A DNA stretch of 64,000 nucleotides from Corallium rubrum (GCA_964035015.1 CAXIUP010000107.1:431001-495000), one strand, 5' to 3'; shown: positions 45,529-55,466, counted from the first letter of the stretch. The notes: generated by a model from the letters alone, not told the origin. Numbers and translations are program-made.

Positions 45529-47656
45529 TTAATTCTTTGAACGTTTTCATGGCGATAAAGTAATATAAATAAGTTTTGTGGAAACACCACGTAAACTATT
45601 TCTTTGCTAAGCTTTCGGCCTGTTGACTCAGGCCTTCATCAGAGCAATGACAACAAGTTGTTGGCTCACGTCATTTACAAACTAAGCAACTGATCAATTA
45701 AATCACGTAAGAATACAATGGCGTATCACGTTAATTTTATTAATTAGAAAACAAAATCAAGAATGTTCTCCGAATAGGGCACGCCACGTGCTATTTAATG
45801 GCTGTCCCTCCTGAGAAATAGTGTGATGTTTGGCGATCTCAATGGATTCTCTAGTTCTTCGCGTGAAGTATTGCTTGTCGCTGGCTAAGAGTGATGACTC
45901 TTCCCACTTAACACGATGGTCATACGTCCAAGCGTGTTTGGCAACAGCAGACTTTTCTTGTTGCGCTTTTATGCAAGATGTCTTGTGTTCCTTCAGGCGA
46001 GTTGAGAGATTCCTTCCCGTTTCTCCGATGTACACCAAGCCACACTCACAAGGAATGCGATACACTCCAGGCTTAGATAAGCTATCCACTTCATCTTTAT
46101 GTGTGAAAAGTACCTTGAACAATTTGTGTTGACTACTGTGAAATACCTTCATACCAGCACGATTTAGAATCCTCTCAATCTTGTGAGATGCTGGTCCGAT
46201 ATACGGAAGAGAAACTGAAGGTGGTTCTTGCTGGGGCTGTGTATTCGGCTCTGGATGTACCGAAGGAGTCATAGAAGCTTGAATCATCTTCCCAGGAAAA
46301 CCGTTGTTAGTTAAAACCAACTTAAGGTGATCTAATTCTTCCTGAAGATGTTCTTCGTCACAAATTGTTCGCGCTCGATGAACGAGAGTTTTGCACACAG
46401 ATGATTTAATACTTGGATGATGGAATGAAGTGTAGTTAAGGTATCTGTCAGTGTGTGTTGGTTTTCGATACACAGTATGACTTAAAGTCCCATCTGATTT
46501 AACGGAAAGCCAAACATCCAAGAATGGGATAGATTTGTCTTGATTTTGTAATTCCATAGTGAATTTGATTGAAGGATGTATGCTGTTAAGGTGGTCAAGA
46601 AAATTAGACAAAGCATTCAAACCGTGTGACCAGGTATTTAGCGTATCATCAACATAACGTTTCCACATACCTGGTTTTAACAGGGCAGTTGCAAGAGCCT
46701 TCTTCTCAAATTCCTCCATGTATAGGTTAGCCATGATTGGAGACAAAGGGGAACCCATTGCTGCTCCAGTAGTTTGTTCGAAAAATCTGTTCCGCCATTG
46801 AAAACAAGTTGAATTTAGGCAAAGCGTTAACAGTTCATAGACCTGATCTGCAGAAAGATTCGTTCTTGTAGCGAGCGTTTTATCTATTAGAAGTCTTTCT
46901 TTTGCAACCAGGCACGCTTCTTCAATGGGAACATTCGTAGACAAACTAACAACATCAAAACTAACTAATATCTCATCATTAGCCAACTTAAGTGTCTTAA
47001 TTTCAGAGACAAATTCCTTAGAATTTAATACATGGTGAATGGACTTACCAACCAAAGGCTTCAAAACAGTAGCAAGATATTGTGCTAAGGCGTATGTTGG
47101 AGAGCCTCGTGAAGCCACAATTGGACGAAATGGGACATTCGTTTTATGAATCTTTGGAAGACCATAAAATTTAGGACACACTGAAGCAGAAGGGCGTAAA
47201 CGTCGGTAGAGGTTTTTAGGTAAACTTTCCATCTTACAAAGTTCTAACAATTTACTAGAAACCTTACGTTCAATGCTAGGTGTCGGATCGCGTTTTAACT
47301 CTCTATAAGTTGGAGTATCTAAGAGAGCACTTACCTTGTTGTTATATTCTTCACGATCTAAAACAACAGTAGCATTACCCTTATCTGCTTTTAAAATATG
47401 TACTGACTTATCTGATCTTAGGTTTGATAAGGCAATCTTTTCTTCTTTCCTAAGATTGCTTTGCGGTAGCTTGGCTAGGCGGATTGTTTCAGCAACTTGG
47501 ACTCGAATGTTGTTGGCAGTTTCACAGTTTCAGTTGCTTAGTTTATAAATGACGTGAGCCAACAACTTGTTGTCATTGCTCTGATGAAGGCCTGAGTCAA
47601 CAGGCCGAAAGCTTAGCAAAGAAATAGTTTACGTGGTGTTTCCACAAAACTTATTT
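45529..47656 (-). mobile_element. Penelope-like retroelement
   Basis: It is flanked by a perfect 14-bp target duplication, ATAATTCCATATAA (45515-45528, 47657-47670). About 120 bp at each end are inverted copies of each other (GTTTTGTGGAAACACCACGT ... on the left, the complement on the right). This terminal arrangement is known for Penelope-like elements. The interior encodes RT plus GIY-YIG endonuclease. It was inserted into the Fic gene after the provirus settled. Confidence 0.9.
45757..47529 (-). CDS. Penelope-like RT with GIY-YIG endonuclease, 5'-truncated
   Basis: The frame is open from 47529 (no start of its own) to the stop at 45757. Motifs in order are ILKADKGNATVVLDRE, FYGLPKIHK, VPFRPIVASRGSPTY, VSFDVVSLSTNVP (RT motif A), GAAMGSPLSPIMANLYMEEF (motif B), KRYVDDTLN (motif C, catalytic YVDD), FLDVWL, and at the C-terminus GVYRIPCECGLVYIGETGRN with the endonuclease Arg/His region. 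RT domain and endonuclease are uninterrupted. The N-terminus is missing, so the copy is probably not autonomous. Confidence 0.9.
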   Translation of the reverse strand, partial: NCETANNIRVQVAETIRLAKLPQSNLRKEEKIALSNLRSDKSVHILKADKGNATVVLDREEYNNKVSALLDTPTYRELKRDPTPSIERKVSSKLLELCKMESLPKNLYRRLRPSASVCPKFYGLPKIHKTNVPFRPIVASRGSPTYALAQYLATVLKPLVGKSIHHVLNSKEFVSEIKTLKLANDEILVSFDVVSLSTNVPIEEACLVAKERLLIDKTLATRTNLSADQVYELLTLCLNSTCFQWRNRFFEQTTGAAMGSPLSPIMANLYMEEFEKKALATALLKPGMWKRYVDDTLNTWSHGLNALSNFLDHLNSIHPSIKFTMELQNQDKSIPFLDVWLSVKSDGTLSHTVYRKPTHTDRYLNYTSFHHPSIKSSVCKTLVHRARTICDEEHLQEELDHLKLVLTNNGFPGKMIQASMTPSVHPEPNTQPQQEPPSVSLPYIGPASHKIERILNRAGMKVFHSSQHKLFKVLFTHKDEVDSLSKPGVYRIPCECGLVYIGETGRNLSTRLKEHKTSCIKAQQEKSAVAKHAWTYDHRVKWEESSLLASDKQYFTRRTRESIEIAKHHTISQEGQPLNSTWRALFGEHS

Positions 47657-47882
47657 ATAATTCCATATAAGTTTCAATGAAATCGGGATCTGGAGGGTAA
47701 TAATTTCCAACAATTCTTCTCAATTTTGAATATTCACCACCATTTTTTATACAGCGTTTGTGAAGGAAAAGACATATTTCACTTATACTCATTACTTCTT
47801 TTTCTTTACAAAAATAATCATTTAACGCATGAACAAATCTTCCACAAGAATACCAAAAATCTATTCCTTCTTCTTCTTCCAT

Positions 47883-48181
47883 TCGTATAACATCATAAGA
47901 GAATATTTTGAGTTGACATGGAGATCCAACTCTTTTTTATTCATTTTTTTTATGAATAAATGAAAAAACCCGTTTTTCTTATATATGTTATGATGGAACG
48001 TAATTTTTACTTATTTTTTAAAAAAATTAAAATTCTCAAATAAAAAACGCGTAATAAAAATCCCTAATAGAATTGCATTGTTTATATAATATAATTTATC
48101 GTTTTCTTTTTTCCTTTTAAAAAAACGGATGATATCTTTGTTTGATTTTTTAAAATCATATACTGTTATTCGGGTTAAATG
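47883..48181. other. Intergenic AT-rich DNA
   Basis: Promoter side of the Fic gene. No other coding signal. Confidence 0.5.
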
Positions 48182-48439
48182 TTAAATTAGATCTTTGTCT
48201 TTTTCGTCCTTTTTCTTTTCTCTGTAATGAACTTCGATGAGAGAATAAAAAGCAATAATTTTACCTAGTCCATAACGTTCCATAGCACGGTAGATTGCTT
48301 CTAAATTCACACCATATTTTACCATTTCATTTAGAAGGTCACTATGATTTAAAATACAATATTCAATTGCACTTTCTAGAATATCTTTCCCCATATCAAT
48401 TCCATGGTTTTTAAGTTCTTCGACTACGATTTCCATCAT
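48182..48439 (-). CDS. Small helical protein, possibly ankyrin-like (85 aa)
   Basis: ATG 48439, intact. The spacing of ESAIEYCILNHSDLLNEMVKYGVNLEAIYRA recalls an ankyrin repeat (A..x..LL.x..x.G.N). Only one unit and part of another can be argued, and key residues are not decisive. A charged Lys/Asp tail ends the protein. The function is unknown. Confidence 0.4.
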   Translation of the reverse strand: MMEIVVEELKNHGIDMGKDILESAIEYCILNHSDLLNEMVKYGVNLEAIYRAMERYGLGKIIAFYSLIEVHYREKKKDEKDKDLI

Positions 48440-48532
48440 ACAATGTTTTTACAATTTCACCGCTTGCACTTTTCTATGTTCTCTTCACACGAAAACTGAA
48501 TTTTTAAAAGAATTTATTTCATTTATATACAT

Positions 48533-49187
48533 TTATTTACATTTTTTTGTTTTTTTACTCGCTAAACGGTTAATCTCATTTCTATATCTATTTTCTATTA
48601 GTTCTAAATCATTAATTTTTTCTTTTACTTCTTTTAATTTATTTAATGCTTTTTTTTTTATTCTAAATATACGTCTCAGTTCTTTAAATTTATTTTCAGC
48701 TATTACTACGATGTCCTCGTTTTTTTGTGCCAAAATTGTATATTCATTAATTATTTTTTCTTTTTTTTTAAATATAAAGTACGCTTATAATTTTTTGTTT
48801 TTTCTTCTTCTTCTTCTTCTATTATTTCTTGTTCTTCTTCTATTTCTTCGTTGTATTGTTGCCTTAAAACAGCAATATCCTTTCCTTTTGGAGATTTTTT
48901 TTTGGTATCTTAAATTCTGTGAATACCACATCTGTGTTTGGCGGGGTATATTCATTAATGTTAATAATTTGTGGGAAATCTTCGTCGGGTAGTGGAATCG
49001 ATGATAATAGTGCTTGCGGAATTGGTGGTGGTGATGGTTGTTGTTGTGGTGGTGGTGATATCTGCTTCATTGGAATGAAGGATGAGTAAGGGTAAGGTTG
49101 ATTTGGTATTGAGTGAGGCGGATGAATTGGATGATGGTAACAGGGTGGTGATGGTAAATCAATGCAGGGTACGTTTACTTCTGCCAT
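48533..49187 (-). pseudogene. Pro-rich / acidic / coiled-coil protein, one frameshift
   Basis: ATG 49187 begins a proline-rich region (PPPQQQPSPPPIPQ). At an A-run near 48895 the frame changes, and the other frame gives a Glu run, a Lys-rich linker and a coiled coil (KFKELRRIFRIKKKALNKLK) ending at 48533. Together these would be about 215 residues. Layered Pro-rich, acidic and coiled-coil segments suggest a scaffold or virion protein. No family was recognised. Confidence 0.45.
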
Positions 49188-49203
49188 TCCCTCGTATGAC
49201 GAA

Positions 49204-49398
49204 TCAATAATTGTTGTAAACGATGGTTGTGGTGGTGGTGGTGGTGGTGGTGGTGGGTGGTGGTGGTGGGTTGGATACCGAATCCAGAAAGGTGGTGGGC
49301 GAGTGTATTGGGGAGATTGATGTACAAGGTGTATTCATCTCCATCAATATCTCATGTAAATTTTCGGGTTGGTTTTCCTCCTCCTCACAACAAACCAT
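49204..49398 (-). CDS. Pro/Thr-rich low-complexity frame (64 aa)
   Basis: ATG 49398 (MVCCEEEENQPENLHEI). It contains PPPPPTTTTTTTTTT encoded by a GGT/GTT-type run and shares a patch with its neighbour (MNTPCTSISPIHS against NVPCIDLPSPP). It may be an additional copy or the N-terminal exon of the 49187 gene. Confidence 0.35.
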   Translation of the reverse strand: MVCCEEEENQPENLHEILMEMNTPCTSISPIHSPTTFLDSVSNPPPPPTTTTTTTTTTIVYNNY

Positions 49399-49758
49399 TT
49401 CTTCTTCTCCGATTAGATTGGCTCACCATTTATCTCCCTCTTCCTTTTTTCTTTTCTCCTCCTCTTGTTTTTGATTTTTTAAAACTAAAAGTTAAAGAAA
49501 GAAAGATAGGTAAGCGGTGAAAATAATTTTGAAAAACGAGACTCTAACGATTTTCTCTTACTTACTTGCTTTAATAGCATCAGTATCGAGTTCTTTAAGA
49601 AATTTTAAAACTCCCTCTAGGTTTTTCTCCATTTTCACACACAGACGTTTGAAAGTAAAATTAGTTTTAAAAAATTTACACGCAAATATATAATAAAATT
49701 GGATTTTTCTTATTCAATAGGAAATAAAAACGTTTTATTACGCTGTGACGCAGTGTAA

Positions 49759-50160
49759 CCATATTTGGAGAGAAATTTTTATCTTTTTTACACGATATTT
49801 TTGTGAAAAATTTGTGACCATATATGGAATGAACCTTATGGTGTGATCATGACGCACTATTTTTTTCTATTATGCAATTTCCCGTTTGATTTTTTGCACG
49901 AAATTTTTGTGAAAAATTTGTGACCATATATGGAATGAACCTTATGGTGTGATCATGATGCAATCTATTATGCAATTTCCTGTGATTTTTTGCATGAATT
50001 TTTTGTGAAAATTTTGTGACTATATATGGAATGAAAGCTTATGGTATGATTCATTACGCAGTATTTTTTTTTCTACTTGCAATTTCCTGTTGATTTTTTG
50101 CTGAAATTTGTGTAACTATCATGACGCAGTATTTTTTCTATTATATTTTTATGCAATTCC
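49759..50160. repeat. About 105-bp tandem repeats, each with a CArG-type box
   Basis: Three to four copies carry GTGACCATATATGGAATGAA, TTATGGTGTGATCATGA and TATGCAATTTCC in the same order. CArG-type boxes are at 49759 (CCATATTTGG), 49818 and 49924 (CCATATATGG) and 50020 (one change). The array lies in the divergent space between the minus-strand Pro-rich genes and the plus-strand gene at 50383. It looks like an enhancer or replication-control array. Confidence 0.7.
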
Positions 50161-50326
50161 TCGTTTGTCAAATTTTTATAAAAGACTGTATAGAATTTTT
50201 ATGCGATAACCAATATTTTTCAGATAAATATATAAAAGAATGTCAAAATTTTTATAATGAATTTCTCACTATATTCGGGTTGAAATAATATTATATTTTT
50301 TTAACATTGAATTGAAATTGGGTGTC

Positions 50327-50336
50327 TATAAAAAGG
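50327..50336 (+). promoter_or_regulatory. TATA box
   Basis: TATAAAAAGG lies 47-56 bp before ATG 50383, with a short ATTCATTCATTC leader between. Confidence 0.6.
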
Positions 50337-50382
50337 AGACCGCAGCTACGCTAATTCATTCATTCACCCAAACCGGGTGAAA

Positions 50383-51318
50383 ATGGAACTTTACTTAAAA
50401 CAATATACAGCAAATGAAATTGTCTTACAAAAGTACGCTGACTATTCACGTAAAATAGTACCGTTAAAGAAGAAAAATGGTAAAGCTATGTTAGCGAAGG
50501 TTTACCCGACAAGCAAACAATGCCTAAAATATACGATGCAGAGTGAAATGGAGCTTAACATGGAACTAATTCCTCAGTTAATCAACGTGTTACAATCCAG
50601 TGTTTCAAAGTCAAATGAAGTTGGTGGGTTATTTACCGGTGAGCAATGTTTCATTATCCTCGGCAATTATGAAAACTACAAGAAAGAAAAGATGCGCCTT
50701 GTTTTACGTTCAAATGAATTCGGAGGAGGTGAACTCGTTCAGCAGAAACAAATCATTGAATTACCCGATGAAGATTTGGTGTTTAACGAAGAAGTTGATC
50801 GCGTCGATGAAGAGATCGATGGTAGTAACGAGTATGAAAGATGGGAAGATGAATGGGGAAGTTTCTTTTTTAAAAAGAACGATAACTTACATGAGATATG
50901 TGTTGGTTTGAATAATTTTTACCACGCTGTAAATGGAAATGCTAGCGGTGGTACACGTAAAAGGAAACCCAAAGAAAAAGGACTTCCTGCCAAAAAGAAA
51001 GTAAACATTGGAACTGATACTGTTGGTGATAATGTTGAATGTGAGTATCAACAAACCTGCGTGTTAGAAAGTATTCAACAAAATCAACTATTATCACCAT
51101 CATCATCGACAACAAAAAAACTAACTATAAATCAAAATGCTTTAGTGGAATTATTATATTATTATAAAAGTTTAACTAATTTATCTTTAGAAGATTGTAT
51201 TTGTTGTTATAACGATGAGATGAATACAAACTTAAAAGATGATGAAAAAGTTGATTTTGTTAATTTGATACGTGGTGGTGAGATAGAAGAGATTAAATCA
51301 CTGTTTGAAAAACTGTAA
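50383..51318 (+). CDS. Unrecognised Polinton protein upstream of integrase (311 aa)
   Basis: ATG 50383 is preferred over an upstream GTG. The frame is intact. The N-terminal half has mixed helix and strand character, with a VGGLFTGEQCFIILGNYENY segment. An acidic middle (DEEIDGSNEYERWEDEWGS) and a bipartite-like basic patch (TRKRKPKEKGLPAKKKV, about residues 195-212) follow, suggesting nuclear entry. The C-terminus is Leu/Asp-rich. It stands first in the plus-strand run that contains integrase and capsid genes and has its own TATA box and repeat array. No family was recognised. Confidence 0.65.
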   Translation: MELYLKQYTANEIVLQKYADYSRKIVPLKKKNGKAMLAKVYPTSKQCLKYTMQSEMELNMELIPQLINVLQSSVSKSNEVGGLFTGEQCFIILGNYENYKKEKMRLVLRSNEFGGGELVQQKQIIELPDEDLVFNEEVDRVDEEIDGSNEYERWEDEWGSFFFKKNDNLHEICVGLNNFYHAVNGNASGGTRKRKPKEKGLPAKKKVNIGTDTVGDNVECEYQQTCVLESIQQNQLLSPSSSTTKKLTINQNALVELLYYYKSLTNLSLEDCICCYNDEMNTNLKDDEKVDFVNLIRGGEIEEIKSLFEKL

Positions 51319-51352
51319 ATAAAAAATATTTTATTTATTTTTTTATAGAAAA

Positions 51353-52252
51353 ATGAGTAAAAAAAAATTGAAATTCTCACCAGAATTCATCGAAAAAGCA
51401 GCAAGATTGTTAAAGGGAGAAACATTAAATGAAGAAGATTTATCAAAATATAGACAACACAGACTTAATAGAAAAAAATATAGACGCTTAAATATTCATG
51501 TAAATGAAAAAAATGAACAATGGGAGATTGATTTAGCTGAAAATAAAGATTTAGCACGATTTAATAATCAATATCGTTATTGGCTTGTGTGTATTGATGT
51601 TTACTCAAGATATGTGTGGGTTGAATTTTTGAAGAAAAAACCCGGTAGAAATACTGCAAATAAATTCGAGAAAATTTTGAAAAAAGAAGATCCACCGAAA
51701 AAAATTCAATGTGATGAAGGAACTGAATTTCAAATAATTCGTAAAGATTTAAGTAAAAAATATGGATTTTCTGTTTTTCACACCTATAATCGAGAGATTA
51801 AAGCATCGCACGTTGAAAGAGTAATTCAAACTTTGAAAACAATGACGCGTCGTGTTTTAACACTGACAGGAAGTTTTGACTATTATTCTTATTTTCCTAT
51901 TATTATCGAAAGATATGATAAATCACCTCATAAGGGTTTGGATGGATTTACACCTCATGAAATTTATCGTGGGAAAAAAAAATATGAATAAATCGAAGAA
52001 TATAATGTTGCGTAAAATGATTTCACCAATTACTTTTACTAAGGAGTTGTTAAAGGAAGGAACTCTTGTACGTATCGCTCGTGTAAAAAATAATATTTTT
52101 GAAAAAAGTAGTCTACGACGTTGGACAGATGAGAAATTTAAAATAAAAAAAGTATTTGTTACAGATCCTATCCTGTAACATACGAATTAGAAGATTTAAA
52201 TAACGAAAAGATAAAGGGAATTTTTTACCGGGAAGAATTACAAAAGATATGA
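51353..52252 (+). pseudogene. Retrovirus-type (rve) integrase of the Polinton
   Basis: ATG 51353. The catalytic DDE triad is present at D60 (QWEIDLAE), D121 (IQCDEGTEF) and E155 (SHVERVIQ), with the usual spacing of 33 residues between the last two. It would insert the element DNA into the genome. The frame changes at the A9 run near 51975. The SH3/chromo-type tail (KEGTLVRIARVK; RRWTDEKFKI) then lies in a second frame, and after 52166 the final segment (YELEDLNNEKIKG) lies in a third. The stop overlaps the next start as ATGA at 52249. Confidence 0.85.
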
Positions 52253-53184
52253 CGAATTTACAAATTTTAAGTAACACAGTGAAAGAAGGAAGGGTTAATT
52301 ATACAAACGAATTTGAAGTGAAATTAATTCAACCAATTGACGCGTTAAATCGTGAAGCATTTTTTGAAGTAACATCTCTTTCCTATCCCGCGACAACAAA
52401 AAATGTGACTGGTGATAAATGCTGGTTTATACTTCAATTACAATATCAATGGTTTAAAAAAAATGATAAAGATGTATATGAAGATTCTAATCTGTATATA
52501 GAAAGTGATAAATTTATCATCCCAGAAGGAATTTACACTTTAGAACGGTTAATAAATTATTTAAATACCGTGTTAAACGAGTATGGTATTTTTTTCACAT
52601 TTGATAATAACGGGAAAATAAAAATTAGCGCAAATATATATGCAGAATATTGGTTAAACCAGTTTCATTCGTCAACAGGAAAAGCGTATGATGGAAGTAA
52701 TTTAAATGAATTTCATTTATCATCTTCATCGTTACAAAATAAAATTAAAAAATTTTTAATTGATATTGGGTTGAATATTTCTACGAAATTGGCTTTTATG
52801 TTAGGGTTTAGCAAAAAAACAATTCATTTTAAGCAAAACGTCGATCAAAGTGAAGTATCAACGACAACTCAATCGATTTTTGCTGATTATTTACCCGATA
52901 TTTCAGATGGGTTGGATAAAATATTTATTTATTGTGAAGAATTGGAAAGAGGATTAGTTGGTGATACATCATCAGAAATATTAACAACAGTTCCGATTCG
53001 CTGGTCTGAACAAGGAAAAGGAAACGGTGAATTAATTGTTTATTCACCATCCGTTTCAGTTAAAAGAAAATTTAAAAAAACAAAAATTTCTTCATTACAT
53101 ATAAAATTAACAGATAGTGTAGGTAAATTGATTCCTTTTGATTCAGGAACTGTTAGTATTGAAGGAATAATTCATTATGCTTAA
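52249..53184 (+). CDS. Penton-like minor capsid protein (311 aa)
   Basis: ATG 52249 overlaps the integrase stop. The frame is intact. Marker segments are YLNTVLNEYG, TKLAFMLGFSKK, DISDGLDKIFIYCEELERGL, VGDTSSEIL and the C-terminal HIKLTDSVGKLIPFDSGTVS. The LGF, YC-E-x-x-VGD and PF-x-SG signatures are those of the Polinton minor capsid (single jelly-roll penton) family. It would form the vertex capsomers of a virion together with the major capsid protein at 54200. Its last eight bases overlap the next start. Confidence 0.75.
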   Translation: MTNLQILSNTVKEGRVNYTNEFEVKLIQPIDALNREAFFEVTSLSYPATTKNVTGDKCWFILQLQYQWFKKNDKDVYEDSNLYIESDKFIIPEGIYTLERLINYLNTVLNEYGIFFTFDNNGKIKISANIYAEYWLNQFHSSTGKAYDGSNLNEFHLSSSSLQNKIKKFLIDIGLNISTKLAFMLGFSKKTIHFKQNVDQSEVSTTTQSIFADYLPDISDGLDKIFIYCEELERGLVGDTSSEILTTVPIRWSEQGKGNGELIVYSPSVSVKRKFKKTKISSLHIKLTDSVGKLIPFDSGTVSIEGIIHYA

Positions 53185-53676
53185 AGTGAAATTAGTAGAA
53201 AAAAATCATGTTTTATGCATTGCAAATTATGAAGTAACATATCCTTTTTCATCCGCATCATATAATGATAATAGAATTTTATGGAATTTAAACTCATTTG
53301 AATGTAAGGGGATAAAAGGAAATTTTCGTTTACTATATTCAAAAAAAATTGATTTTTCTGGGTTCAAAAACGATTTAGAACAGAAAAAAAAAATTTTAAA
53401 CTTGTAAATATAACAAATTGTCATGCAGAATCAACAAGTCAATTACCTGCTGAACAATATATTTTATTTGTAAAACGCGTTTTATTTTATATCAATGAAA
53501 AAAATATCTCTTTTGCTTTAAATAGCGATAAAAAAACATTACCACATTTTTTACTATTAAATGAAGATGATGCTAAAAAAAACATTCAGTTTTTTATTTC
53601 TTACGAAGAGGATAAAAGTAACCAATTAAACGGTGAAGAAATAACATTTTATTTAAATTTATTTCAAGATGAGTAA
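53177..53676 (+). pseudogene. Unrecognised late-region protein, one frameshift
   Basis: ATG 53177 overlaps the penton gene end. The frame (MLKVKLVEKNHVLCIANYEV) breaks at an A run near 53388 and continues in another frame to 53676 (LPAEQYILFVKRVLFYINEK). Strand-rich composition and position between capsid genes suggest a structural protein, but no family was recognised. The stop overlaps the next ATG by eight bases. Confidence 0.5.
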
Positions 53677-53873
53677 TCTAAATGAAAACGATTTCATCGA
53701 ATTATTAAATGGAAAATAAAAAAAAAACCAACGAAAGAAGACGTTTTACTTGATGGAAAAGTTGGATTACCTAATAATATGAATGAAGTTTATGATAAAA
53801 GTTTAGTAAAAAAAAATCAAAAAAAAGAAAACTTGATATTGATCCTAATCTTTTACGATATTTATCTAAATAA
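53669..53873 (+). pseudogene. Small unrecognised late-region protein, frameshifted
   Basis: ATG 53669 (MSNLNENDFIELLNGK) meets a stop at 53717-53719. Neighbouring frames continue with KEDVLLDGKVGLPNNMNEVY and a basic end to 53873. A-runs near 53715 and 53806 are the likely shift points. No family. Confidence 0.35.
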
Positions 53874-54017
53874 TTTTATCTGTATATATATTTTTATTTT
53901 ATATTTTTTTAAAAAAAAAAAGATTGTATTTTTTTTCTTTAAATAAAAAATTTTTCACCAAAAAAATTAGTTGTTAACTAACTGTGTTACTAATAACGTT
54001 AAAAAATGACGAAAAAA

Positions 54018-54176
54018 AAATAAATTTTAGTTTAACCAAAAAAAACAGAAAAAAAAAACAAAAAAAAGAAAAAGAATAGAAGAAGAATACAAAAAGGAGG
54101 TGCGGGTATGGCACTTGGAATGTTTCTTCCTCAGCTTTTGAATACAGCGAGCAGTATACTAAAAGTTAACGTATAA
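54018..54176 (+). CDS. Small basic glycine/hydrophobic protein, 5' end uncertain
   Basis: The open frame ends with RRRIQKGGAGMALGMFLP followed by a hydrophobic helix. A Lys/Arg-rich front precedes a GG turn and an amphipathic or hydrophobic tail. Such proteins recur in Polinton and adenovirus-like elements (pX/pVI-like virion peptides). The first ATG in frame is internal (54108). A true start may lie across an A-run shift near 54010. It is directly upstream of the major capsid gene. Confidence 0.45.
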
Positions 54177-54199
54177 TTTTTTAAAAAAAATTTAAAAAA

Positions 54200-55306
54200 A
54201 TGAATGATCCAGCAGAAAAAGAAATTGATCAACATGATACATTGTTTAGTAGACCGTTACAATTTTTTAGTCCACCCTTACCGTTACGTACGTTATGGAA
54301 AACAAAAGAATTAAAGCTAAATGACAATTTAGTAACACCGGCTGATAATTTTAGTTTTTACGGTTCCTATATTGCATTTATCACACGTGAAGTACCTTCA
54401 ATGTATAAAGATTCAAAAGAAGTAAACTGCGCTTATATTGATACACAAGGACATATGAATACACATATGGGAGATAATACCGGTTCTTTAGCTAGACATA
54501 CACTTACAAACAATACAGTTGCTACGCTTGTAGATCAAATTGATCTCGCGTGTTTTAGCGAAGGTGGTGGAGAAACCTTTTTACCCAGTGCTTTTAAAAC
54601 TGAAATAAGATTAACAAGAGCAAATAATAATTTAATATGTATGGGTGGTGATCATGGTGATTTAGCAGCAGCAGATGCAAAAATTTCAATTGATAATTTT
54701 AAAATGAAAATCCCTATTTTTAAACCAAAAGATCAATTAACTAATGCTTTGAATACATCATTTGTTAAAAATCAGCAAGAAGCCAAATATTATACAACTA
54801 CATTTCGTACAGTTACAGCAACTGTTCCTGCGGGTAGAAGATCGCTTATTGAAAATGATATTTTTAATGGAAGTTGTCCTGTACGTTTATTTTGTTTATA
54901 TTCCCGGCAAAATAATTTTAATGGAACATTTGCAACAAACGTGTTTAATTTTGCTTGGGAAAATTATTCAAGTTTTACCATTTCGGTAAACAATGTTACT
55001 GTATCTACATTAAAAAATCAAGTGGAAGCGTATCAACAACTAAGGGATGTTCTTAACAGAAGCCATTCCGAAATGCCAATTTCTTATCAAGATTTTATAC
55101 ATGGATATGCAATCGTCGCATTTGATTTAACTTAAAATCATGATACTCATTTAAAAGTATTACCCAATCGACCCAGTGGGGTAGTTAATGCACATGCTGA
55201 ATTTTCACAAGATACTTTTGCAGGCACAATGCTTTTTGTTGGTGAATTTCGTAATGAAATAAAAGTGGGTATAAAAACACCCGCCCGTTTATTGTACGAT
55301 ATATAA
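54200..55306 (+). pseudogene. Double jelly-roll major capsid protein with in-frame stop
   Basis: ATG 54200. N-terminal SRPLQFFSPPLPLRTLW, the central DLACFSEGG region and a C-terminal QDFIHGYAIVAFDLT block followed by VNAHAEFS and FVGEFRNEIKV match the Polinton major capsid family, where the YxxFDLTPD block is a hallmark. A TAA at 55133-55135 falls inside this hallmark. The frame then continues in phase for 56 codons to 55306. The total is about 368 codons, short for the family. Unless read through, the product would lack the last strands of the second jelly roll. Confidence 0.8.
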
Positions 55307-55466
55307 TCGAAAGATGAAGTCCTTAAGAAAAAAAAAGAAAGAAAAAATTAAACATTATTTGAAGAAAAAACCCTGAAAAATCAGGAATTTTAGTTGATAA
55401 AAAAATGCATTTAAGAAAGGAACACGTTATTGTTTATCCAGTTGTTTCAAAATTTGGTTAAAAAAA
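55307..55466. other. Intergenic, A-rich
   Basis: Short non-coding interval with no repeat. Poly-A-rich sequence after the capsid gene may include a polyadenylation region. Confidence 0.35.

Larger units (their letters stand above)
45144..47882 (-). pseudogene. Fic-domain protein gene, stop in catalytic motif, split by a Penelope element
   Basis: The start is at 47882 (MEEEEGIDFWYSCG). The N-terminal part runs to 47657 and coding resumes at 45528 beyond the inserted element. The Fic catalytic loop is plainly visible as HPF, a TGA codon, and DGNGR (near 45425-45445). The consensus is HPFxDGNGR, with the catalytic His at its start. Fic enzymes transfer AMP or related groups to proteins. The last Arg of the extended motif is Lys here. 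The C-terminus is helical and ends at 45144. Minus-strand TATA-like ATATATAAG lies near 47977. The gene is doubly disabled. Confidence 0.75.

Noticed and set aside
49223..49520. Plus-strand frames with runs of Val, Trp and Gly
   Set aside because: They are the reverse side of a Pro/Thr-coding GGT repeat and have no plausible protein composition.
45425..55135. Alternative genetic code explaining the in-frame TGA and TAA
   Set aside because: Only two such codons occur in the element, of different kinds, and ordinary stops end the intact genes. Point mutation is simpler.
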